Below are positions 16,901 to 24,435 of a stretch of 36,903 nucleotides of DNA, piece by piece. Below the pieces are notes generated by a model that was not told the origin of the DNA, made no database searches, and saw only the letters and a list, made by a program, of their open reading frames with translations. The stretch spans positions 1-36,903 of the forward strand of contig JAEDDX010000022.1 in NCBI GenBank assembly GCA_016293615.1, written 5' to 3'. The position numbers and the translations under genes are program-made. The number at the start of each line of letters is the position of its first letter. The first letter of the stretch is position 1. Origin of the DNA: Acetatifactor sp. GTDB lineage: Bacteria > Bacillota > Clostridia > Lachnospirales > Lachnospiraceae.

Positions 16901-17446
16901 GTTGGGATACTGACTGTTGACATAATCACGGATGTACATACACAGAGGCAGGATGATTCCGGAACCGGTACCGCCGGAAGCGGTAGATACCACAACGACA
17001 CGCAGAGCCTGCTTCAGATCCTTGCCTGACTTCTTAAAGAGGTCATCAATGGCGTCGTGCAGCGCCTTGATCGCGCCGGTCTTGATGGTGGCATTCAGAG
17101 CCAGACGGGAGATCGCACGCACCTGTCCTGCGCCCTCGGAAACGGTCTTATCATACATGACTGCGTTCTTGGGGAACCAGTTCTTTCTTGCATCCTCATC
17201 ATAATCAAGGTAGCTTCCCACAGTCTGGGTATTGGAAGTCTGGACATAACGGATGGACGCCTTGCTCTTCTTAACGCTGGAAAGGTCGTTCACGTTGGTA
17301 TCCAGGCATACGAAGTTGATGTTCTGGACCTCGGTAGGACCGCACATCTCAGCCACACCTTTGACGATCTTACTGCCGGTACCGCCGACACCGACAAACA
17401 GAGTGGGGGCCTCCACTACATTTTCTTTGATAATCTCTTTGCTCAT
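13904..17446 (-). CDS. Tubulin/FtsZ-superfamily protein (tubulin-like, FtsZl-type)
   Basis: This 1180-residue cytoplasmic protein has an N-terminal tubulin/FtsZ-type GTPase fold. Seen: GVGGTGSKIV at 19-28, the first nucleotide-binding loop, and SGGTGSG at 157-163 after the strand VVVVSTA, matching the tubulin signature [SAG]GGTG[SAT]G. VCLDTN at 46-51 fits the second strand and loop. It is about three times longer than FtsZ. After about residue 400 it is mostly helical and charged, with no membrane segment. This is the layout of the long tubulin-like family (Pfam Tubulin_2 type) proposed to remodel membranes together with a VWA protein. The VWA gene is immediately upstream here (39-base gap). 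The start has AGGAGG seven bases before the ATG. Polymerisation is not shown by sequence. Confidence 0.88.
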   Translation of the reverse strand: MSKEIIKENVVEAPTLFVGVGGTGSKIVKGVAEMCGPTEVQNINFVCLDTNVNDLSSVKKSKASIRYVQTSNTQTVGSYLDYDEDARKNWFPKNAVMYDKTVSEGAGQVRAISRLALNATIKTGAIKALHDAIDDLFKKSGKDLKQALRVVVVSTASGGTGSGIILPLCMYIRDYVNSQYPNKALIVRSLIMLPEALNSVITSNVEKESQRRNAYATIKELNAFMIKGSGFMDLEGQDLEKYRGLHIDFSVPGTDEMKSLSTLPCDFCFLMDGQDSEDAIMVSLDQYISQASRALYEQNIGPMQKKAFSVEDNIIKELAKPGNFGRNRFGGIGASAIKYPYEDIVEYIACDWAMDSIGGDGETAKWTKYDKVFQQKLREGRAKNLPIVELPTIGEVYVTTMDQATDSFSKDIRGKYLSDIDERLDKYISALETEMCDSVFSNHAIGGARNSANRLSKTIDYIGDPDKRGNASSNLRTLRSYEEAVRANARKTASSRAESIFRNDTKTINEKNDYMLETAIKNELNGIFHPNAIRYMLYRIATRFEQDIQSYAAEESDLLKTLKRFAKDADKPEDYDTKLTKSDKEASIDDFCNAEQEKVKFYQEAELKNYYNQLNGFFSKYFKTIEKLATTIAKLEAFKEGYEYVKELSANFERFFDTFEGKVAGLIRKQEEIVNSLQFKKGDSEYKICATEEILVEMAKSNKGCGKESTMLSSELNGMIFDAIKKNVAFEKEIKNMDVVENDLRVDIFDDIMFGHFVESVRNDCPQIDCNIIKAIALEARLVARAKQRTEGAGDGQVIDHMNQTDIERHILEVIGMGARLAAPGIEKLHNVEDRMISLCAYNKSLLDMREYRVRDLLPNAEATDTVSRYELHFFNALYNLTPDKLNKFAAANETETRDRNAGLYHKAYMEYSKNIGPDSTKDMMISTHIDKRWDSISVMPELDLDYQKKMVTRIHQAMIYGLLFKAITFRKISTAYAKKKVYKYENSDERYVDLVVSNGTLCDEFYEILDSLYISAAIVGDIEKITGKKHKRDEVKRSNYEQTQFAKALEEFQIDDLHEGTTSIFEIPMFYYNSLPNSMRYSGEIIAMVDAAIKTIQDELTRCESPVDVHPRLCMILEDQFNLLMENYKKFDKVNGNTAANDSEVIDIIYRRIKNVFSTTPEPDDYEAVLADMKSKIQA

Positions 17447-17485
17447 TTGCTTTCCTCCTATTTTTAGCCGTTTGGCAAATCATTT

Positions 17486-20059
17486 TTATCTACATTCGAT
17501 GATGGCATTCAGAATCATGGTGATCATTCCGCCGCCTCTCGGATTCGGTACCCTGTCATTTACGGAGACATCACATCTGGGCCCGATGGAGAATGCATAC
17601 TGATCGCTCACCTCTGAGTCGCCTGCCAGACCGAATTTACCATGCAGAACCTTGAACTCTCTGTCTCCGATGTCGATTTTGACATTGTCGCCGGCCAACG
17701 GTCTGACTGAAATGACCTCCGCTGTCATTTCCCCCTTCATCTTTCTGGGACAGTTTGCCCTTAACTGAAGCACCAGCCCGCAGGATTCGTTTCTTCCGAC
17801 GACTTCAGGAGACTGGATGGTCAGCCTTCCGGTCTTCTTCCCGCGGCCCTCATACTTAAAATGAACATCATCCTCGACCCTCATACTGCCCAGTGTAAAC
17901 GGTCCGTCGCTCGTCACGCGCATCTCATAAGGCAATACCTTCGTATTTCTGTAAATCATAATCAGAATGAACAGCGCAAGCAGTATCAGGAATCCGATCA
18001 GCCAGGGCACCCACGCGGGATACAGCGCGATCTTGAACTTCATGGAATCCTCAGCCTGCAGCCGGAACTGATCTCCGGTGGTTGCCGTTGCCGTGAGTTT
18101 GTATTTACCGGTCTTAAGCTCCGAATTCCCCTGTAAGGTAATCAGGTAGGAAGAAGTATCTCTCTGCTTTTCAGCGGTGTAAGCCACTCCCTCCAGCTCG
18201 ACCAGCAGATTCATGGCATCCATCTCCTCAGGGGAGAAGGATCCGCCGTCCTTGGTCAGATGAAGGGTGAAGGTTTTGCCGTGATTTTTCACATCACTCA
18301 GCAGATAATAGGTACCATCCGCCGACAGTCTCGCATCAAACTGATAAATATCGTTGGTGATATTGAATTCAATGGTTTCGGAATCCTTCGCTGTCTGGTC
18401 TTCCTCGGTCGTAAAGGTCGCTTTGAGCTTGATTTTGCAGGGACCGCACTGCGTCTCGCCGGCTGTCCCGGGATATTTGAGCTTCACGGTGTATCCTGTC
18501 TCGGTCCGTACGATCTCGGTGCCGACATTTCCGTCCTCCACTTCCGCGGTAAGCGATGTTCTCTGAAGCGCTTCACCCGTCAGCGGCTCCCCTTCGTAGT
18601 TGAGCGTCACATCGGCAAAAGTGCTTTCTTCGAGGGTGAGCAGCCTTATGTCCGTGTTGGCCTGCGCCGTCATCTTCAGATTTCCGACAGGAGTCGCATT
18701 GACTACAAATCCGCCGAGCGGCCATCCCAGATCAGCTCCGCTCTTATAGATCACATACCCGCTCAAGTACTGCACCTTGATGGTATCTGCTTCCAGCTTA
18801 TCGTCCTTGTTCAGCGTCAGGGGAACCCTTCCGCCGGATGTGGCCGTGGCTGTTTCCGTCTTGCCGTTGAGTTTATATCCGATCGAATAATCCGTTTTGC
18901 CAAGCAGGGCAGATGTGGTCCAGTTACCGTCCTTATCTACCATACCGTACTCAAGGAAATAATCTCCCGAACAGAGCTCCTCGGGGTCGACTGCCTCACC
19001 GTCGGCATTCAGAAGCCTTACCGCAAGGTCGACATCAGGCTCGTAGTATACCTGCACATCCTTCGCATTTCCGTTATAGGATATCGTATATTCACCCTCG
19101 GGCAAAGCACCGTAGGTTGCGATCGTACCGCTGAGCTGGTCATCGACCTGAAATGTCTTTTTCGTGCGGCCCTTCTCACTGTAATGCGGGGAGTACGCCG
19201 CCTCCGCCATCGGGATCTCTTTTCCCGAGCTGTCCTTCAGAGACACATTTTTGATATTCTGACCCTGCACAAAGACGATCAGCTTGCTCATGGAAACATC
19301 GAAGGATACCTTCTCGCCGCTGGCGTTCAATGTGTCACGGCCAAAGATAGCGTTGCATATCTGCGTCAGCTTACTCAACACCTCATCCGACTTCTCTGCC
19401 ACATCCGCACGATAGACATATTCACTGTTTACGGACACGGAAGGTGCCTGAATCCTACCGCCGCCGACCGTAATGCCCAGATACTGGATATTCATGGAAG
19501 GCAGATAATGACCAAGCCTCTCCTCCAGGGCAGCCTTTGTTTCCGATTCGGACAGAAGCGAGCCGTCATCATCATGGAACCTGGTACCGTCCGTCAGAAC
19601 AATGAGCCACTTCTCATCCGCGCGCACGCTCTCGATCCCTTCAGCCGCGTACTCAATGGTATCGATCGGGGTGCCGGTGTTGATCGGCTTGGAATAACCC
19701 GGGATAGCATCCGGGGTAAAAATATCGCGTATTTTCGCCACATCCGAACGACTTGATATCGTCAGCGGCTTGCCGTCTTTCTCATAATAGCTTCCGTTTA
19801 CCTCAATCGGCCACATAGGGTAAATCTGTAAGGTGTCCCCCTCATTCATCATGGCCGCAAACACTTCCATGGCGTAGATCGCACGACACCAGGCCTTCTC
19901 CCCATCATACATGGAACCCGAGTTGTCAAAAACGATCGCGATGGCCCGCTTCGTTTTCGCCTTCTCGGCAGCCTGCGTCTGCATCGGGGAAATCATTCCT
20001 GCGATCAGGCACACTGCCAGCACCAGAGACAGAAATGACGTCTTCATAAAACGTTTCAT
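17486..20059 (-). CDS. Secreted, membrane-anchored von Willebrand factor A domain protein
   Basis: This is the first gene of the operon, about 857 residues from the chosen ATG. AGGAGG lies nine bases before 20059 and a signal peptide follows at once (charged MKRFMK, a hydrophobic core to about residue 23, likely cleavage after TQA), so the longer frame to 20149 is rejected. The VWA domain (about 38-250) has a complete MIDAS: DNSGS (Asp45, Ser47, Ser49), the Thr in NTGTPID, and LTDGT. Next come about 400 residues of beta-rich, repeated Ig-like stretches. A single membrane helix (about 680-705, WVPWLIGFLILLALF) precedes a cytoplasmic tail of about 150 residues. The adhesive part would lie outside the cell and the tail inside, next to the tubulin-like partner. 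This topology is inferred. Confidence 0.88.
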   Translation of the reverse strand: MKRFMKTSFLSLVLAVCLIAGMISPMQTQAAEKAKTKRAIAIVFDNSGSMYDGEKAWCRAIYAMEVFAAMMNEGDTLQIYPMWPIEVNGSYYEKDGKPLTISSRSDVAKIRDIFTPDAIPGYSKPINTGTPIDTIEYAAEGIESVRADEKWLIVLTDGTRFHDDDGSLLSESETKAALEERLGHYLPSMNIQYLGITVGGGRIQAPSVSVNSEYVYRADVAEKSDEVLSKLTQICNAIFGRDTLNASGEKVSFDVSMSKLIVFVQGQNIKNVSLKDSSGKEIPMAEAAYSPHYSEKGRTKKTFQVDDQLSGTIATYGALPEGEYTISYNGNAKDVQVYYEPDVDLAVRLLNADGEAVDPEELCSGDYFLEYGMVDKDGNWTTSALLGKTDYSIGYKLNGKTETATATSGGRVPLTLNKDDKLEADTIKVQYLSGYVIYKSGADLGWPLGGFVVNATPVGNLKMTAQANTDIRLLTLEESTFADVTLNYEGEPLTGEALQRTSLTAEVEDGNVGTEIVRTETGYTVKLKYPGTAGETQCGPCKIKLKATFTTEEDQTAKDSETIEFNITNDIYQFDARLSADGTYYLLSDVKNHGKTFTLHLTKDGGSFSPEEMDAMNLLVELEGVAYTAEKQRDTSSYLITLQGNSELKTGKYKLTATATTGDQFRLQAEDSMKFKIALYPAWVPWLIGFLILLALFILIMIYRNTKVLPYEMRVTSDGPFTLGSMRVEDDVHFKYEGRGKKTGRLTIQSPEVVGRNESCGLVLQLRANCPRKMKGEMTAEVISVRPLAGDNVKIDIGDREFKVLHGKFGLAGDSEVSDQYAFSIGPRCDVSVNDRVPNPRGGGMITMILNAIIECR

Positions 20060-20139
20060 CCCCTGCTTCCTCCTGTGAACAAAGTTGAATAGAGCCGCCG
20101 TTCGCCCAAAACGGCAGAAAAAATCCATTCTCGACAAAT

Positions 20140-20168
20140 ATTTTATCAAATTTTAATAATTTCTGCAA
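20140..20168 (-). promoter_or_regulatory. Putative promoter of the VWA-tubulin operon
   Basis: On the minus strand TTGCAG (20163-20168) is followed after 17 bases by TAAAAT (20140-20145) in a very AT-rich spacer. The predicted transcript leader is about 75 bases. The -35 box ends just one base short of the 10-bp target duplication of the transposon, so the insertion may have replaced upstream control sequence. Confidence 0.5.
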
Positions 20169-20178
20169 TGATTTCCTG
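20169..20178. repeat. Target-site duplication, left copy (TGATTTCCTG)
   Basis: These ten bases directly abut the left inverted-repeat end CAATGCCATT of the first IS4-like element. The identical ten bases follow the right end of the second element at 28809-28818. IS4-family elements typically duplicate about 9-13 bases of target. Confidence 0.8.
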
Positions 20179-20243
20179 CAATGCCATTTATTTTGTCTAC
20201 CTTAATAGTATTTTCTGCCTTTTCTCGCTATCAACCTTATTCT

Positions 20244-20650
20244 CAGCCTTTTCAGTTTCCTCTCCAGTTTGAGGTCTACACACAACTTAATATTTTTGTA
20301 ACATCTGCCAGCTATCTTTATCAAAATTTTTTATATTAGTACTTGACAGATACAAAAAAATGTGCGGCCACCTTGTTACCCTTAGTTTATCAAGGTAATT
20401 GATTCCACCACGAATCATACAATCACCAAACTAAGGAGGCACATTTTTATTATGAACAATTTTCCATCAAATGTAAACAAAATCTTAACTCTATTATTCA
20501 GGATATGTCTGATCATCATTGGCTCTTTACCCAAAATCCCGGTCATGATTTCTCCCGTCAGCATCTTGGCAAACTTTCCTTCTATGATACTAAGCGCATG
20601 ATTATCGGCATGGGAAAAGGCAGCACCTCTGATGAAATCATGGATTATTT
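20244..20650 (+). repeat. 407-bp perfect direct repeat, left copy
   Basis: This stretch is base-for-base identical to 28376-28782, with a constant offset of 8132 and no indel seen. Such identity indicates recent duplication or gene conversion, and it offers a substrate for recombination that would excise the signalling cargo. Confidence 0.9.
20391..20439 (+). promoter_or_regulatory. Hairpin touching the transposase ribosome binding site
   Basis: CTTAGTTT (20391-20398) and AAACTAAG (20428-20435) form an 8-bp stem whose 3' arm runs into AAGGAGG (20433-20439), 12 bases before an ATG. Transcripts entering from outside would fold and hide the site. This is a known way for IS elements to limit transposase made from external promoters. 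The same structure is repeated at 28523-28571. Confidence 0.5.
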
Positions 20651-20753
20651 CGACTAACTGATGACACGATATGTTCATGCCGTCAAAACAGAGTTCCGGC
20701 AATTCGACAGAGCTCTTCGTGGAATCGGCGCGATACATTTCGGATACCGGTAA
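20454..20753 (+). pseudogene. IS4-family transposase remnant (N- and C-terminal fragments)
   Basis: In one frame the remnant reads ...MSDHHWLFTQNPGHDFSR followed by GMGKGSTSDEIMDYF, the conserved N-terminal region of IS4-like transposases. After a TAA at 20655 the same frame continues LMTRYVHAVKTEF... and ends GAIHFGYR at a stop at 20751, a plausible C-terminus. The central DDE catalytic region is gone, so it cannot work. The ATG at 20452 is in another frame, so the true start is unclear. Confidence 0.75.
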
Positions 20754-20835
20754 TTCACTTAACTGAATCGTTTTTTGGACAGATGATCGTCATCTGGCTT
20801 AATGGCATTGCCTTTTACGCTTTTAAAGTTTGAAC

Positions 20836-23069
20836 CTATATCAGCCCTCTCCGGTAGGCTTCCGCTACAGCGCCGGATTTGTCCTTGACGCCGAGCTTCT
20901 GGTAGGTCTGAGAGCTGTGGTATTTGACAGTTCCCTCCTGAATGTGGAGCCGTTTGGCAATCTGTGCCACAGAAAATCCCTCTGCCTGGAGCTTTAGGAT
21001 TGCCAGTGCATTCTCACCGAGCACCACTTCCTTCGCTCCGGTCTTCAGATAAGCGGGATAGAGTTTCTCCATACGCCCTGCTTCCTCCAAAAGCTCCTTA
21101 TAAAAGGTCTTATCCTGCGGCTTCCATGCAGTCATCTTGAGCAGCTTATAAGCTGCTCCGGCCTCCCTTGTGACAAGCCGCACAAAATGATACTCCTGTG
21201 CCTCATCAAGACACCTTTGCAATGTTTCATCCCATCCGTCATAACCCATTCTCTGCTGCGTGATGGCGAGCAACAGCTCGCACTCCATCCTGACGAAGGT
21301 GCGCTTCATGACTTCCGTATAATACAAAAGTTTTTGCAAAAGATCCACCGCAAGCTCATATTTGCCGGTGCACAGAAACTCTCCAATCGGTCTTTCGCGA
21401 ATGTCAGTTTTCCATCAAAAACAGACTGCCATGCCATCAGACCGTCCGCCACAAAGACCTGCTCCAGCTTTCCCCCGCTGTCAGCCTGCATTCTGCCGTT
21501 CGCAAGCAGCGCAGCCACCTCATAGCGGTCTGCTCCCTTTTCAAAAAAGCTCTCCGCCAGTGCCAGATTCACAAGTCCCTTGCCGTATTTTCCGAGCACG
21601 AAAGACACAACCTTACCGATGCTGCGAGCAAGCTGTACATCACTTTTGGACCACTCACAAAAATCCTTGCCACCGTTCATCATCGAGGGCAGATTGGAGG
21701 TCACCGAAAACTCCGGTAGTACAACCTTTCTGCATTCTAGGAGCGTTCCGGCATGCTTGATTATCTCAATCAAATCAAAAGTGCCGCGATGAGGCAGTCC
21801 GATATCCAGATAGAGAATCAAGGATTTTGTATATCGCAACAGGCTGCCCGTCTGCTGCCGTGCAAATGCTTTCAATTCCCCATACCAATACTCACTCTCC
21901 TCCTGATCGAGGAGCAGAGAATTGAGCATACTCATTCCGCACATCAGATCGGGATTTTTTCTGATATCCTCCCTTGGCAATGCCAGATAAAACTTGCGCA
22001 GTTCAAAGTAATGCCCTGACCCCGGATCAATTCTTGCATTTTCGGCCAGCAGACAAAGTATTCGATCATTTGCCTGCCCCTTCTGATACATCTCAAGCGC
22101 CCTAAGCGGTTCATTGTTCATCTCATAGTACAAACCGGCATTACAATACAGCGTTCTGATTCTTTCTTCATCATATTTTTTATACATCCATCTGCGCAGG
22201 GATAAAAGCAATGGCCTTCGCATTTCGTAAGAGACTGATGCAGGATCGTTTTCACAAATACCGCCCTCCACATGCTCAATCAAAAAATTGCCGATCTCCA
22301 TAGCTTGACGCAGCAGATATTCCGCATCATTCTTTCCTGTAATCATTCTGGCCATCGGAACTGTAAAGCGCTCCACGATCGAAAGCCTGAGCAGGAAATC
22401 CTGCATCTGCGGCTCCCACTGTTCATAGACATGCAGCTCCAGATAATCCCAAAACTGCTGCTGCACCACCTTCAGAAGCGACGTCTTATATTCCTCGCCC
22501 TTTGACAGATGCGCCAGTGTCAGACTGATAAAATAAGCATTGTGCGACGCACTTACACTAAGCGCTGTCACCTGCTCCTCTGTAAGATGGACTTCCCACT
22601 TCTGAATCAGTTTCTCAATTTCGGCATCGGATAATTCCAGATCCTTCTCTTCAATAACCGTAAAACGATGCTTGATAAAAGTGCCATGCAACCACTTCGG
22701 GATTTTTCCTCGCGAAATTAAAATAAGCCATGCATCTTCTTTCATGACAAGCTTTTCTATGGCTTTCCAGATATCCTGACAGATATCCGGACACAGCAAG
22801 GTCTGCAGATCGTCGATCACAATGGTACCACGCAACTCCTCCGAAGTGATCAGATCTGCCTCCTGCAACTGATTTGCCGAAAAATATGTGATATGACGGT
22901 TCCCAAAATAGGAATTGATGAAGCTGGTCTTTCCATAACTGGTCGCGCCATACAGCCATACAGTTTTCCCGCTCTCTTCCGCCAGCTTCATCTTACTGTA
23001 AGCCAGATGCGGTCTCACATAATGTTTTTGGTCAAAGCTCTCCATCCGTTCTTGTCTTGAAACGTGCAT
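20836..23069 (-). pseudogene. MalT/LuxR-type ATP-dependent regulator with a frameshift
   Basis: The N-terminal 550 residues are a STAND-type ATPase of the MalT/LuxR kind: P-loop GATSYGKTS at about 41-49, a Walker B-like TIVIDDLQ, then a helical, TPR-like region. Near 21412-21421, beside a run of five A/T, the frame breaks. The continuation (WKTDIRERPIGEFLCTGKYE...) is open in another frame and ends with a LuxR-type DNA-binding helix-turn-helix (GFSVAQIAKRLHIQEGTVKYH). One missing base would join them into a protein of about 744 residues. It may be a real mutation, a sequencing error or a phase-variable site. As drawn, the sensor half lacks its DNA-binding part. It is the last gene of the transposon cargo and would respond to an unknown ligand. 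Confidence 0.8.
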
Positions 23070-23229
23070 CCTTCCACCTTTTTCTTTTTAAGATATTTTT
23101 TATCATCACAGCTTTTGTTTCCATTTTTCTGTTCTGATAAGACCACATACCCAGCTATGCCTTGCGAACAATGTACAACCTTTGCAGTCAGATTTGTAGC
23201 CCTGTTTTTCTACGCATGCCCCAAGTCGC

Positions 23230-24435
23230 CTACTCGATCGTGATCACATCCTGCAAAATATAGTGAAAGGTTGGAGCCGAGCTTGTTTCATTCTCAACAT
23301 ATCCTTCGCTCAGATCAATCCTGTCATCCGGATGCTCCGGGTCTACACCGATATAGTCTCCCTGAAAGACAGTGATCTTGTTCTGCCGAAAGTCATGTAT
23401 CAGTTCCTCGATCCGCTGCGCTGATCCCTTTGCAGCCACGAATTCATTCAGCTCAAGCATCTGTACCCATCCCTGCTCAAAGCCTGCTCCGGCGTCATTT
23501 CCGTTAATCGTTGCCCCTACGCACTTCTCAATCGCTTTATCCGAAAGAACAGCCTCTGTCGCCTGCATGATATAGGGTTCCCAGTCAATCTTTGAACCTG
23601 TCAGATAGGTAGTGGGAGCGATATCCCGCATACTTTCATTGTAGCTGACATAATAGACGATCTGTGAACGTTCCGTCTCCTCGCAGGCCATCGCCGGACC
23701 TGACGTATCGGAATGCTGCGAAATAATGATACACCCCTCCTCGATCAGCTGCTTCGCACACTGCTTCTCGAGATGAAAATCCCCCCAGGAATTTGTATAC
23801 TTCACTGTCATGGTAGCCTCCGGCACTACAGACCGGACACCAAGAAAGAAGGCCGTATACCCCGAAATCACTTCCGCATACGGATATGCACCGACATATC
23901 CGATTTTTGCCTGCTTGGGCGTAATTTTTCCTGTATCGATAAGCTCCTGAAGTTTCATACCCGCAACAACACCGCTGATATATCTCCCCTGATATATTTT
24001 CCCCATAAAGGTATGATAATTGGCAAGGTGCGGCTCTTCATTGGCATTGCTGCAGGTTGCCTGACAGAACTGGATATCCGGATATTTCGCGGCATATTCC
24101 TTTGCCTTTACGCCGTATCCGTAGCTCGTTGTGAAAATAACATCACAGTCTGCGTCAACCAGCTCCTGCAAGGAGCCTTCCACCGCATCCTCCGGCACAT
24201 TGAATTTGGAAACAATCTCCACGCGTCCCTCATATGCTTTTTCTACTGCGTTCTGCGCATTGACAAAATTGTTGGTATAGCCGGTGCTGGTATCACCCAC
24301 GAAGATAAATCCGACCTTGACAGTCTTCCCTTCATCCCTGCCATGTAGGAAAAAATGGAGCACAAATGCAAATAAAATGACAACGACTGCACTCATTATT
24401 GTAATTACATAGTTTCGTTTATTCTCAGCCTTCAT
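23230..24435 (-). CDS. BMP-family (PnrA/Med-like) ligand-binding protein, membrane-anchored
   Basis: About 401 residues. After a basic start (MKAENKRNY) comes one hydrophobic helix (about 8-32), then a two-lobed periplasmic-type binding domain of the BMP family: KVGFIFVGDTSTGYT, then IFTTSYGYG, AKIGYVGAYP and IISQHSDTSGP. Such proteins usually bind purine nucleosides for ABC transporters. No lipobox cysteine is present and no ABC transporter genes are adjacent, so it probably stays attached by its N-terminal helix and feeds the sensor next to it (inference). The start at 24435 is set by AGGGAGA six bases upstream. It overlaps the stop of the sensor gene by 11 bases, so the two are translationally coupled. 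Confidence 0.85.
   Translation of the reverse strand: MKAENKRNYVITIMSAVVVILFAFVLHFFLHGRDEGKTVKVGFIFVGDTSTGYTNNFVNAQNAVEKAYEGRVEIVSKFNVPEDAVEGSLQELVDADCDVIFTTSYGYGVKAKEYAAKYPDIQFCQATCSNANEEPHLANYHTFMGKIYQGRYISGVVAGMKLQELIDTGKITPKQAKIGYVGAYPYAEVISGYTAFFLGVRSVVPEATMTVKYTNSWGDFHLEKQCAKQLIEEGCIIISQHSDTSGPAMACEETERSQIVYYVSYNESMRDIAPTTYLTGSKIDWEPYIMQATEAVLSDKAIEKCVGATINGNDAGAGFEQGWVQMLELNEFVAAKGSAQRIEELIHDFRQNKITVFQGDYIGVDPEHPDDRIDLSEGYVENETSSAPTFHYILQDVITIE

Larger units (their letters stand above)
20179..20810 (+). mobile_element. Internally deleted IS4-like element, copy 1
   Basis: Both ends are present (CAATGCCATTTA left, TTAATGGCATTG right), but only about 630 bases remain. The 5' leader, an N-terminal transposase fragment and the last about 30 codons are kept. 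A GAC-TAA junction at 20652-20657 joins the two fragments in the same frame with a stop between them. A 7-bp palindrome (CAGATGA-TCG-TCATCTG) lies at 20780-20796 just inside the right end. The element reads on the plus strand, against all neighbouring genes. Confidence 0.75.

Noticed and set aside
18260..19756. A 498-codon open frame on the plus strand
   Set aside because: It is antisense to the VWA gene and has no recognisable motif; the VWA reading shows a signal peptide, MIDAS and a good ribosome binding site.
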